Shown here in pieces: positions 1-7,779 of a stretch of DNA of 13,631 bases (the stretch's first letter is position 1; each line of letters opens with the position of its first letter). A program made the position numbers and the translations under genes. This DNA comes from Fragilaria radians. Taxonomy: Eukaryota > Bacillariophyta > Fragilariophyceae > Fragilariales > Fragilariaceae. The DNA lies in NCBI GenBank assembly GCA_900642245.1, contig CAAAJI010000460.1, positions 27,980-41,610 on the forward strand. Direction: 5' to 3'. Under the pieces are notes generated by a model, which did no database searches, was not told the DNA's origin, and saw only the letters and a list, made by a program, of their open reading frames with translations.

Positions 1-340
1 TTCTTCACCTCTTTGATATATTAAGAAATTGAGGCAAACAAAGTATTGCAACAATGTAATTGATCCGTTTGGTTTGTATTGTTTAAACCAATTATGAAAT
101 AGACTTTATACCTTGTCAAAGGTCTTTCATCAATTCAAAGGAATACAATAATTTGTCTTGTCAACACTGTGAGCAAATTTCATTTTAGTTGCAGTTCAAA
201 ATTGCTGTTGAGGTCTCTCCGCCATGGGATAAAATGGAAAATTCAATAGCATTTGGATGAATCTGTTATGCACATGATGTGTGCGTCATATATGTTGGTA
301 CGTATACTCGATACTTAAGTCGAGTACACAAGTATCTATC
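1..340. other. Intergenic, no gene seen
   Basis: AT-rich sequence in which all frames are closed by frequent stops. The only structure I can point to is the short palindrome at 305-326, listed separately. Nothing here resembles an RNA gene or an element end. Confidence 0.5.
305..326. repeat. Short palindrome upstream of first gene
   Basis: The 7-base arms TACTCGA (305-311) and TCGAGTA (320-326) are perfectly complementary and flank TACTTAAG, which itself contains CTTAAG. The palindrome ends about 24 bases before the candidate start codon at 350. It could be a dimeric factor site or chance; the sequence alone cannot separate these. Confidence 0.35.
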
Positions 341-349
341 AAGAATGAA

Positions 350-1308
350 ATGAGATATTCCGACAAAGGAGGTTTAAAGGTAAAACACAAATGAATACTT
401 GTATGGGTTAATAACGAAAAAACACAACAATTGCGATCCAACAAGCCGGCCAGATCGGATGTGAAACTGTTTTAGTAACTTAGTATTGATGATACATAGA
501 GCTGGAACTTAAAAATAGTTATTCCCGCATCGTTTTTTGACGGATACCGCGTAGTTCACCAGCAACTGCTGACATCACGCCAAAAGTTGAATCGTACGTT
601 TACATCAAATTCTAGAATTTTTTCCAAATCACATGGATTGAAACAATACTTTGGAATGAAACTAACGGCGGATCCAGCAGATCCGAAATACATCCGAAAA
701 GAAGCACAACTTTCTGCGGATGATCTGTTAAAAATGAAGAAGGCATCCAAAGCCTTCCGGAAAAAATCAGGCCAGGTAAGCCAACAAAAAGCAAGCGAAC
801 GGATTGATATGACATACAAAACGTATACGTTTGTCTTTCTCACGTTGAAAGACTCTTTCCACGATAGACTGCTATACTTGTCAAGTCCATACTTCGTAAA
901 TTAACTTTGATGCAGCAAAAAATTCTTGAATCTATCTGGACACAGCTAAGTCCATTGGGTCAGCAAACTGTATTGTTTTACTTTTACAGATTCCTGGAAT
1001 GTAGCAATGACGAGGAAAAGAGGATAGTATTGGAACGAATGAAGTCAAGTATCGTGCTGGATAATAGCCTCCTAGAGGATTCAGAACAATTGCTTCAATT
1101 CATGCGCGTTATATCACAGGTAAGCATAAATCAAATGGTTGGATTGATAAACCCAGTCGGACAAGCAGAGGTTGTCAAGAAAAAAGCAAAGGGCAGTGAA
1201 AAAGATGCAACGGGACAAATGGCACTGCAGATGAATGAACCAATGGGCACAATTTCATTATCTTCATCATCTGATGAGGATTCAAAAACTGAACCAGAAC
1301 ATTTGTAA
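350..1308 (+). CDS. Unrecognised spliced gene, Ser/Asp/Glu-rich C-terminus
   Basis: I do not recognise this protein. The core model joins 500-775 to 916-1308. The frame is open from 500, the first intron is GT-AG and phase 0, and translation continues without a stop to TAA at 1306-1308. An optional first exon, 350-379 (ATG, 10 codons, ending AAG before GTAAAA), would join at 500 in the same phase after the AG at 498-499 and give about 232 residues. The acceptor is weak because other AGs precede it. The alternative is to start at ATG 656, giving about 170 residues. The first half is basic and Lys-rich (DPADPKYIRKEAQ, KMKKASKAFRKKSG). Exon 2 begins with a predicted helical, hydrophobic stretch (LGQQTVLFYFYRFLE). 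The tail has SSSSDED. No signal peptide, catalytic motif or known domain is visible. CpGs are commoner here than in the retroelements. It could be a gene fragment if upstream exons are lost. Confidence 0.45.
776..915 (+). other. Intron, phase 0, 140 bases
   Basis: The donor is CAG/GTAAGC at 775/776 and the acceptor is TTTGATGCAG/CAA at 915/916. A plausible branch point, AAATTAAC, lies just upstream of the acceptor. Both flanking exons are in phase 0, so removal joins GQ to QKILES with no frame change. Retention would introduce a stop before the second exon, which is the main reason to call it an intron. Confidence 0.6.
1120..1170 (+). other. Possible cryptic in-frame intron
   Basis: CAG/GTAAGC at 1119/1120 repeats the donor of the intron at 776. 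An AG at 1169-1170 would give a 51-base, phase-0 segment whose removal drops 17 residues and leaves the rest of the reading frame intact. The segment is also open when retained. It may be an exitron-like segment or simply exon sequence that happens to contain a donor. Confidence 0.2.
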
Positions 1309-1309
1309 T

Positions 1310-1770
1310 GAATAATACGTTTTTACCCAATATTATAGTCTAATATCATACTAATTGCAATTGTCCTCTGATGAATAATCTTGGTTGCTCTTGAGGTTGG
1401 CTCGAAGCAAGTGATATCCGACAAGACGATTATTCGCAAAGAATAATCATAGCTTATACTTCGACATCCAAGCCTTGGCCATAGATTCCTTCATCAATAG
1501 CTACAGCGAAATGATATGGTGTCTTGAGAGGCCTACGCCTCAACCCCTGTCAAGTATCGCAATGGATGGTAGCATGTCCCAAGAACTTCAAAGACCAACT
1601 TGTGAGCATTATCAAATGTTTACTCTCCATGGATGGTCTGTCCTCTCAAGAATGGACAACACTTTCAATATGACCCAACTTTCGCGTTAGTTACGGGATA
1701 TCGTATCGTATCGTGTCGTATCGAATGGGATATTTCGTAAGAAGAGCGTCTTAATTTGATTCAGAATCAA
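1310..1770. other. Intergenic with weak ORFs
   Basis: Two overlapping plus-strand frames are open here, 1475-1690 (71 codons from a TTG) and about 1513-1669 (about 50 codons). Neither has a convincing start, splice context or recognisable motif. The second contains a peptide of ordinary composition (CPKNFKDQLVSIIKCLL), so an exon remnant is possible. I cannot support a gene. Confidence 0.3.
1701..1723. repeat. TCGTA pentamer repeat
   Basis: Four to five copies of TCGTA in tandem, one altered to TCGTG. The run keeps a CpG in every unit, unlike the CpG-poor retroelements at the right of the window. Confidence 0.7.
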
Positions 1771-1772
1771 TG

Positions 1773-1982
1773 TTACATTTGATATTCTTTGACAGTAAGA
1801 CTTGCCGCATCATCATCATCATCATCATCATAACTATCTTTTAAAGAACCATCCATGTCATTTCGAGCCTCATCTTAATTGACACATGCGTCATCCACAT
1901 TGTAATCTTCATCTTGTTCTATTCTATCATCATTAGATTCCAGTTCCCCAGCATCATCGTTAGAGGTTCCTTCCTTGCTTTC
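1773..1982 (-). pseudogene. Acidic ORF remnant with poly-Asp run
   Basis: On the minus strand a frame runs from 1982 to a TAA at 1773-1775, interrupted once by TAA at 1875-1877. It is rich in Asp, Glu, Asn and Ser (SNDDAGELESNDD, QDEDYNVDDA, then seven consecutive Asp) and ends TVKEYQM. The frame follows a possible splice acceptor, ATGATAG, at 1983-1984. The Asp run is the CAT microsatellite read on the other strand, so repeat-driven composition is an alternative explanation. It could be the last exon of an acidic, possibly nuclear, protein that has lost a codon to nonsense. No upstream exon is evident, and the telomere-like repeat lies just beyond. Confidence 0.3.
1808..1831. repeat. CAT trinucleotide microsatellite, eight units
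   Basis: Eight perfect CAT units. On the minus strand they encode seven of the Asp residues in the acidic ORF remnant. Confidence 0.9.
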
Positions 1983-2077
1983 CTATCATAAGATGTGGAA
2001 TCTCAAAACAAAGGTTTTGACAGTGTATTTCGTATGATTGACCCCCCAAGTGATGAATGAGATTTTTGAATCCCTGA

Positions 2078-2116
2078 CCCCTAACCCCTAACCCCTAACC
2101 CCTAACCCCTAACCCT
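2078..2116. repeat. Telomere-like CCCCTAA array
   Basis: Five perfect CCCCTAA units (2078-2112) followed by a partial CCCT, with a degenerate CCCTGA just upstream. On the minus strand the unit is TTAGGGG, one G longer than the TTAGGG telomere repeat expected for diatoms. The array is internal, with ordinary sequence on both sides, so it is an interstitial telomere-like tract rather than a chromosome end in this window. Confidence 0.85.
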
Positions 2117-2341
2117 ATTGCTTAATCTACTCCTACATTGATTCATTTTGGTTTTGGTGCGATGACAACTGTGTAATTGCAAATATTCTTTCTGTGTTTC
2201 TGTCCCGTTGATCAAGAAACGACTTTGCAATGTAACTAATGGCATGTTGAGCTAATCAGAGATCCATTTTCGGCTAGGTCTATAGCATAAATACAAGCCC
2301 GAGATCAAACAGCTATTATTTCCTGCTATACCATTGGTATC

Positions 2342-2449
2342 ATGGTTGTGAGAATAATTGCAGGAGTGACAGCCATTGGTTTGACAGCCTACTATGTCAA
2401 GCCAGAATTCTAGCGAGCGTTGGAAGCACGTCAACAAGAAAAAAAATAA
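2342..2449 (+). pseudogene. Small membrane-protein-like ORF with in-frame TAG
   Basis: ATG at 2342 opens a 23-codon frame (MVVRIIAGVTAIGLTAYYVK, then PEF) that stops at TAG 2411-2413. The same frame then continues RALEARQQEKK to TAA at 2447-2449. Together this would be a 36-codon protein with one short hydrophobic segment and a charged, Lys-ending tail, a layout typical of small single-span organelle membrane proteins. A TGG-to-TAG change would explain the break. A TATA-like stretch lies around 2280-2292. I do not recognise the family, and an ORF this short can arise by chance. Confidence 0.25.
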
Positions 2450-3208
2450 ATGTGACTGTAACGCACAGTGACAAAGGATGGTGAGCGCAGACATGCTTTC
2501 CGTTAGAAGTGATCTCCTCTCTTTCAGATCAAATTCATGAAATCAGGACTCTTTCTGGAACTAATGGTGCCTCCAAATACTCATCGCTCCCTTTCAAAAT
2601 CGTGAAAACTCAGAGACACCAGAAATAAATACCATGTTGGCTGTCTTCACCTATGCTCATCAGGGTTGAAGAGAAACAGATTAGGAGTAAATTGAATTAG
2701 TTCACTCTACTCACTTTCGAGGCATTTGCATGTAATTGATAACCCCCAAGGTGTGGGAGAAAGAAAATGAAGACCTAAGCAATATAAAATGACAAAGTAC
2801 TTGTATACCAGGATGTGTACAATTCCCTGTTGAATGCATTCATTTGTGGATGAAATGTAATTGTGCGCCACAAAAAGAATTTCTTTGCCGAATTGTGAGC
2901 TAGCTAGCCAAGATTCAAATGAAGTTTTAGTGCCATAATGCATTAAATTAAAAAATCCTAAAATCTTTTACAAATGAATTAGAAGTTACTTATGTGATGG
3001 TTTCCTCTATATTTTTGAAAAAGCTATCATTCTAGGACATTGCAACTTGGGACCATGAGTATTGATATGCATTCCAAGGGAGAACTCTCTCATTTGGCAC
3101 TTTGCTAGCAGTGTGTTGGAAACGGAGCATCTGCCTCACATAATTTCACGGAAGCAGTCAAGAATGGTTCATAGCTCAAGACATGCCTTTGCACTGTCTA
3201 TACCATTT

Positions 3209-3245
3209 AATTGGTTATTGAATCAAGCCCCAATAATAACCAATT
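3209..3245. repeat. Inverted repeat, 11-base arms
   Basis: AATTGGTTATT (3209-3219) and AATAACCAATT (3235-3245) are perfect complements separated by 15 bases, a potential hairpin. The arms are AT-rich, so chance is a serious alternative. Confidence 0.5.
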
Positions 3246-3790
3246 GAGGCAATACGTTCAGGCCAACCGCCTAACACGGTTGGAAGTGTCAAGACATGAC
3301 TTTATTCCAGCAAAATAATATGTCCACATCAATGTGTTTCTTTAATATTCTCTCCTATTTTCGTCGTACTTCCATATTCTATATTGGCAGTTTGAAAATC
3401 TTATTGCAGTAATCTCCTTTACATTTTTGTTTGGGGTGTTTTTTTCTCAATACATGATTGCTGTGCAGTGTGCTCGTTTCAATATTTGGCTATATTGATG
3501 CGTTAATTTGATTACCCTGATTCTAGTGTGATCTCTGGAAATCTTATTGCTTATTAATATTCATAGACATGCTTCTTCAATTTGTCAACTCCTTCAAAAA
3601 TATTCCAAAAAATATCTTTTCTATCGCTATAACTTCTTGATTGGGTACGGTCCAATGCAATGCGTTCAGTGAGAATTTCAGAGGTATTTCAGGGGATTCA
3701 AAGATTACGCTTAGCTTCCAATGCATGTGGAATCAAATTCTCTGGAGTCTTTTGATTTGAATTTTCAACAGGTGCAAAATCCTGAATCAT

Positions 3791-3818
3791 ATCCCTACCA
3801 ACATTAGTTGGCAGGGAT
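3791..3818. repeat. Inverted repeat, 12-base arms, 4-base loop
   Basis: ATCCCTACCAAC and GTTGGCAGGGAT flank ATTA, with a single mismatch at the seventh arm base. The arms are GC-richer than their surroundings, which makes this the strongest small hairpin in the non-coding region. It is not followed by a T-run, and no adjacent gene is evident. Confidence 0.6.
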
Positions 3819-4439
3819 TGTTAGGAAAATTTCAGCCTTCAAGTTTATTGATGAACGAGGGATTTTACATTTTTTGCATTCAGTAAGTAGACTTTTGTCA
3901 TTTATTATTTGGGAATTTTCGAATATACTATTTCCTAGTATTTACATGCAATCAAAAATGGGTTAACTAATTCCAGATCTTAGACAAGCTCTGACAAGAT
4001 AATTTTCAGAGTCAAGAAAGGGAGTTAATCTCTAATGAGTAAGCAACTGTCCTTCCATTCGCTCATTGGATGTCCTATTGCACATGAGGTTGGGCATCTG
4101 CATCTAATTTGATGGGACCGTTGCCTATCTTTAAATCCAGAACAGGTGTAACCTCTTATAGATTGTAGCATGGATCAATAGTCTCCCATTTGCAGCGTGA
4201 TAATTTGAATCCAATATACCTGTTGAATGAAATATTTGTTTGCAATTGTTTGGATGAATACTTCTAGATACTGCATTATTATTGAGAAATCATCATTTTC
4301 ATTAATTTCGAGTGTATATGATAGTAAAGATGAATTCAGTTTAAGACATTATCGAGGTTTAGATGAACATTTTCGATTTTCAGCATTTATCATCACAGGT
4401 ACACTTTCAACAAATTCTTGAAAGTAACGAGGACTAGTT

Positions 4440-5084
4440 TTACGATCGTCTAAATTCATCAACTATACAATCATCAAGGTATTCATTCATCCGATCTTTT
4501 TCCGATTCGAATTTCTTCCAGTCTGTTGTGGGATCCAAAGTCAATGGTTCTTCATTGTGTAATTGGCCTATCCATTCCCTTTCAAGACATACTTCTGGCA
4601 TTCCCTTTAAACTAGCATCAAGATGTTGGTTCATGGTTTCATTTGGAGATATATTCTTTGTCCGACTCCGTAGCGAATAATTTCCAACCTGATAAAGATT
4701 ACAGGTATTCTCGCCACTCTCTTCTTGTGACCTTGTCACATGTGTCATAGAATTTATGTTATTGGCACTACAAGAATTTGGCTTAATTCTTATTCTTCCT
4801 CTCTGAGCATCTCGGAGCGCATTTCCTGTCTTCTTCTTGCCTAAGTGTATGCCACCATTTTCCCAATGCCTTTGACTATCCTGAGAAAGAAACCTACCGC
4901 CCTGAGAGATCACAGTACCCACAATTGTTGTCACTATTTGCATCTTCAGTTTCTTTGTTGGTGCCAATGTATAGGCTTCAACATTTTCCGCTATCAGCGC
5001 ACGGAATCTTTCATTTCCTGGATGCCGAAAGCAATGCTTACTTCTTCCGCAAAGGACATCTTGTTCACAGGGTGAAATACTCAT
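4440..5084 (-). CDS. DUF6824-domain protein, diatom-expanded family
   Basis: An uninterrupted 214-residue protein. The start is the ATG at 5082-5084; the frame is open further upstream only to a TTG, so this is the first ATG. Residues 9-14 read DVLCGR, followed by HPGN (21-24), FR (27-28), GGRFL (62-66), Trp 74 and a closing LGKKKTGNALR (81-91). This order of a DVLCGR opening, an H-GN-FR block, a GGRFL block, an aromatic position and a final ALR helix is the DUF6824 pattern as I know it. The family's function is not established. I know it as numerous in diatoms and infer a nuclear or DNA-linked role only weakly. One variation is that the usual GRG after DVLC is GRS here. Residues 92-214 lack recognisable motifs, are Asn/Ser/Glu-rich and end in an acidic stretch (EYLDDCIVDEF). 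No intron is needed. It stands alone, with retroelement debris on one side and non-coding DNA on the other. Confidence 0.8.
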   Translation of the reverse strand: MSISPCEQDVLCGRSKHCFRHPGNERFRALIAENVEAYTLAPTKKLKMQIVTTIVGTVISQGGRFLSQDSQRHWENGGIHLGKKKTGNALRDAQRGRIRIKPNSCSANNINSMTHVTRSQEESGENTCNLYQVGNYSLRSRTKNISPNETMNQHLDASLKGMPEVCLEREWIGQLHNEEPLTLDPTTDWKKFESEKDRMNEYLDDCIVDEFRRS

Positions 5085-5128
5085 GGTATGGACAAATGCC
5101 TTGTTAGGGAAAATTTGTGAGGTAAAAC

Positions 5129-5136
5129 TATAAATA
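5129..5136 (-). promoter_or_regulatory. Possible TATA-like box of DUF6824 gene
   Basis: TATTTATA on the minus strand, 45-52 bases before the start codon. The position is plausible only if the 5' leader is very short, and AT-rich matches of this kind are common. Confidence 0.2.
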
Positions 5137-5159
5137 ACCTGTTCGGTTAGCAAATAAGG

Positions 5160-5500
5160 TAGCGACTATCCATACAAGGGTTGCTCCCGTTTTTCGCCTA
5201 GTAAGTTCAACCGACTCATGAATCGGACGCAACTCTCGATTACCGATTCCTAAATTAGTTGAATCAATATGAGTCCCGTTCAGCCCGATGACAAATCGAA
5301 AAAAGTAGCAAGATATGTCGTCGTAATTAATCCTGCACAGTTTGTTTCCTCGTAGAATAGGAAAGGTTGTGTCTTACCATCGAAGTTTCTTAAGTAAATT
5401 TTTAACGAAATGATCAATGATCTAAGGCATGTTTCACGTTCCTTTGTCTATGCTCTTAGCATTTTGGTATTCTAAATGAACAAGATGGAACTAATTAAAT
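5160..5500. other. Upstream region of DUF6824 gene, CpG-richer
   Basis: No ORF of note. Roughly 5180-5350 has visibly more CpG (GAATCGGACG, CTCGATTACCGATT, GTCGTCG) than the rest of the window, as expected of an unmethylated promoter-proximal region. I see no specific factor site that I can name. Confidence 0.35.
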
Positions 5501-5511
5501 TTATTTATTCG

Positions 5512-5613
5512 AGAGCTATTTAAGAGCAGGATCATGTTTCCAAAGAGCATTGAGAAAAGGTACATAGAGCTATTTAGGAGCAGGACCATGTTCCAAAGAG
5601 CATTGAGAAAAGG
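5512..5613. repeat. Tandem duplication, about 54-base period
   Basis: The segment 5512-5560 recurs at 5566-5613, starting AGAGCTATTTA and ending GAGAAAAGG. The copies differ by two substitutions and a one-base deletion, so the duplication is recent. It is non-coding in any convincing frame and lies just downstream of the doubtful minus-strand ORF at 5632-5853. Confidence 0.9.
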
Positions 5614-5631
5614 AATATATGAAACATTTTA

Positions 5632-5853
5632 TCAAATAAACGAATGGTAACTGTATGTGTGTGTGCTGTACATTTCTATCGGAACGACCTTCACTTGAAA
5701 AATGTCCTGGCCAAACTCAACGCTCACAAACGTACTATTTTGGGTAATGATGATTTGATTTTCACCATTAAGTGAAAATACTTTCTTCGTTTGATATAAG
5801 GTCTTAGAACAAGAAAAGTGTAGAGAGTCGATTAACGCTGAGAGTGTTGTCAT
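5632..5853 (-). CDS. Doubtful small ORF, unrecognised
   Basis: A 73-residue frame from ATG at 5851-5853. The same frame stays open about 15 codons further upstream without another ATG. The composition is protein-like, with alternating hydrophobic residues suggesting beta strands (SLNGENQIIITQNSTFVSV, IFQVKVVPIEM). No homology, signal or splice site is clear. It could be an exon of a larger gene, a remnant, or chance. Confidence 0.22.
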   Translation of the reverse strand: MTTLSALIDSLHFSCSKTLYQTKKVFSLNGENQIIITQNSTFVSVEFGQDIFQVKVVPIEMYSTHTYSYHSFI

Positions 5854-5869
5854 CAAATTTGAATTCACT

Positions 5870-7080
5870 GGGCTAAAATCGAATTGGGTGGGCCATCATC
5901 ACAGCTTAAACTATTGGAAAATCCAAAACAAATATCAAACATGATTTGAACGACTGGTGACTCACTTATCCTAGTTAGACTTGTGGTAGATCTTTAATAG
6001 GATAGTTTACTTGTAACCATCCATGGCTAGATGAGTAAATTTCAAAATATCAAGATTCTACTACAATTTATCTGATGTGATATATTTTTTTATTGTACTT
6101 GCAGCACTTTCATTCTGAAATTCAACCCACAAGCTTCAATCATTGCACACTATTTCCATTTGATATACTTTTCATATATATAACACTCATAACGCTGATA
6201 GGGCATTCAGCGGCAAACATGATCCCTATTTGTCAAAATAGAAAAAAGGATAGGAGAATGACTGGAGATCAGTTAACGAATGAAATAGGATCAATTCGAT
6301 TGTATTAAAAAAGACATAGCATTATCAATTTGGTAACAAGGGGAATAGATACCTACAACCAATTCAAGAGTTAACATGTAAACGTGGTTTAAGTGAGATT
6401 TAGCTAAAAGTGAAATGGAATAGATTGAGCAATTATTATCCTGGTGTCTTAAAAAGAATCTTCTGACAGTGTCTTATAAACCTTTTTGAAATTTTCAATC
6501 CGCTGATGAAAAAAGTGAATCTACCAAAGACTTAAATGTTGTAAAGGCTGAATCATACAGAATTCTTTGAAATATCTTGAGAAATAAAAGGTCAATGAAA
6601 GATCTGTAGATTTAGGATTCTAGACATTAATGTCACGATGTCACAATGTAAGAGCGGCGACAGGAATTACATTTTAGCATTATGTCACTGGAGAAAATGT
6701 TTGAATTCAAACCCGTATTATTCTTCTGGTACCTTGACTTTAACTTAATCGTGCATATCATCATATTCAAATAGTTCTACTTTTCTCTTTACTTTTTCTT
6801 GTGCATATTTCAAACTTAAATAAAAATATCTGAATGTGCATTATTCCTTTTGTTTGGCTCTCTTGAATCTACATCTTTTGAAATTTTATACATGAAAAAA
6901 TTGTGAAGGCTTTATGCATGTATTCAGCTACAAACAAATGAGAAATCTCAGATTAACCCATTGTACTGTTCAGAAAAAATAGTTCAGAAAAAATAGTTCA
7001 GAAAAACGATGGTTAAAGGATTGTAGTACCCTTGAAGGAAAATGTGTGAGCGTTAAAAGGTCATGAGTGGGATTGAGGCA
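5870..7080. other. AT-rich non-coding stretch
   Basis: No supportable gene. A 71-codon plus-strand frame at 6093-6308 has no motif or context. Homopolymer A and T runs are frequent. The only feature is the 14-base tandem repeat at 6968-7006. Confidence 0.45.
6968..7006. repeat. 14-base tandem repeat, nearly three units
   Basis: GTTCAGAAAAAATA twice in tandem (6968-6981, 6982-6995), then 11 bases of a third copy that degrades into CGATGG. Each unit carries an A-run, so the array may be bent DNA. It is probably a replication-slippage product. Confidence 0.85.
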
Positions 7081-7779
7081 GTCAGTACCCTGGTGAAAGA
7101 TAAGCATATTGCATCAAAAATCATACCTGAGTTTCTTCATGGTAGGTGGCAAAATCTCTTGTCAACGTACATTTGTTATATGGATGAAGTGATCCTGTTT
7201 TAGACTTGTCATTGGAAGGGCCTCACGCAGATTCCCAAAAAATCTTGAATCGACTGGGGAAAGGTGATTATGGTGTGAGGAAACCATCTGAAAGTCCAAT
7301 TAGGGCGAAAGCACAGGAAACTCTCCGCTATGTCTTTGTGACAAAGAAACTTCTGTGTTGACCTTTGAATGGACCTCAGCAACAAGGGAATCCCAGCTCG
7401 GTTCCTCAGCCATTTTTTCATGGATGAAAGAATATATCTATTCTTAAAGCTAGATTTTTGGAAATGCGCAGTTTCAGAATTTTCACAGACTTTTACCAGA
7501 ATCCAATGACTATGAGAGTCCCAACTGACGAAACAAGTCCCTAGAAATAGCCTGAGCTCAGGTAGCCGGATCTCTTTACTCCTGGCGTTCACCATAACGT
7601 TGTCGGAGTATCTTGAATTACACTATCCCCTCATTTCAACCATTAGACTTAATCCTATAGGGATACAGCGTACTATGTAGTTGTGTCTTTTTGCTACATG
7701 TGTCATGATGAAAAAACTGAATTTGATCATGTTATCTTTAAAATCGGCGAGGAATGCATTTAAAATCGGTAATTTATGT
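7081..7779. other. Unassigned stretch upstream of Ty3 relic
   Basis: This lies where gag, protease and the pol linker would sit if the Ty3/Gypsy element were complete, but I cannot match any part of it to those domains. A plus-strand frame around 7202-7358 is open for about 50 codons with ordinary composition (GPHADSQKILNRLGKG). Minus-strand frames at 7209-7595 and 7623-7805 look like chance. There is no protease DTG motif and no LTR. Confidence 0.3.

Larger units (their letters stand above)
2500..4430. other. Long AT-rich non-coding stretch
   Basis: No frame is open long enough or has composition convincing enough to call a gene. Short open frames at 2707-2943 (-), 3062-3247 (+) and 4227-4421 (+) have no motifs or splice support. 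The only structures seen are two small inverted repeats, listed separately. There is no element end, tRNA box or repeat array. Confidence 0.5.

Noticed and set aside
415..480. Peptide resembling the start of tubulin (IQQAGQIG) in a plus-strand frame
   Set aside because: The frame is only 23 codons between stops, lacks the expected Met start, and the match is a handful of residues.
2252..2494. 80-codon minus-strand ORF rich in Cys and His
   Set aside because: No start, splice or motif support; Cys and His are scattered without zinc-finger spacing, and it overlaps the better small plus-strand ORF.
3053..3304. Plus-strand frame from ATG 3056 that reads like a protein with three internal stops
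   Set aside because: The stop frequency is what random sequence gives over that length, and no motif supports it.
4845..5107. Plus-strand ORFs antisense to the DUF6824 gene
   Set aside because: Shadows of a conserved minus-strand protein.
7209..7595. 128-codon minus-strand ORF
   Set aside because: No recognisable motif; composition looks like chance, and the plus strand here would be the upstream part of the Ty3 element.
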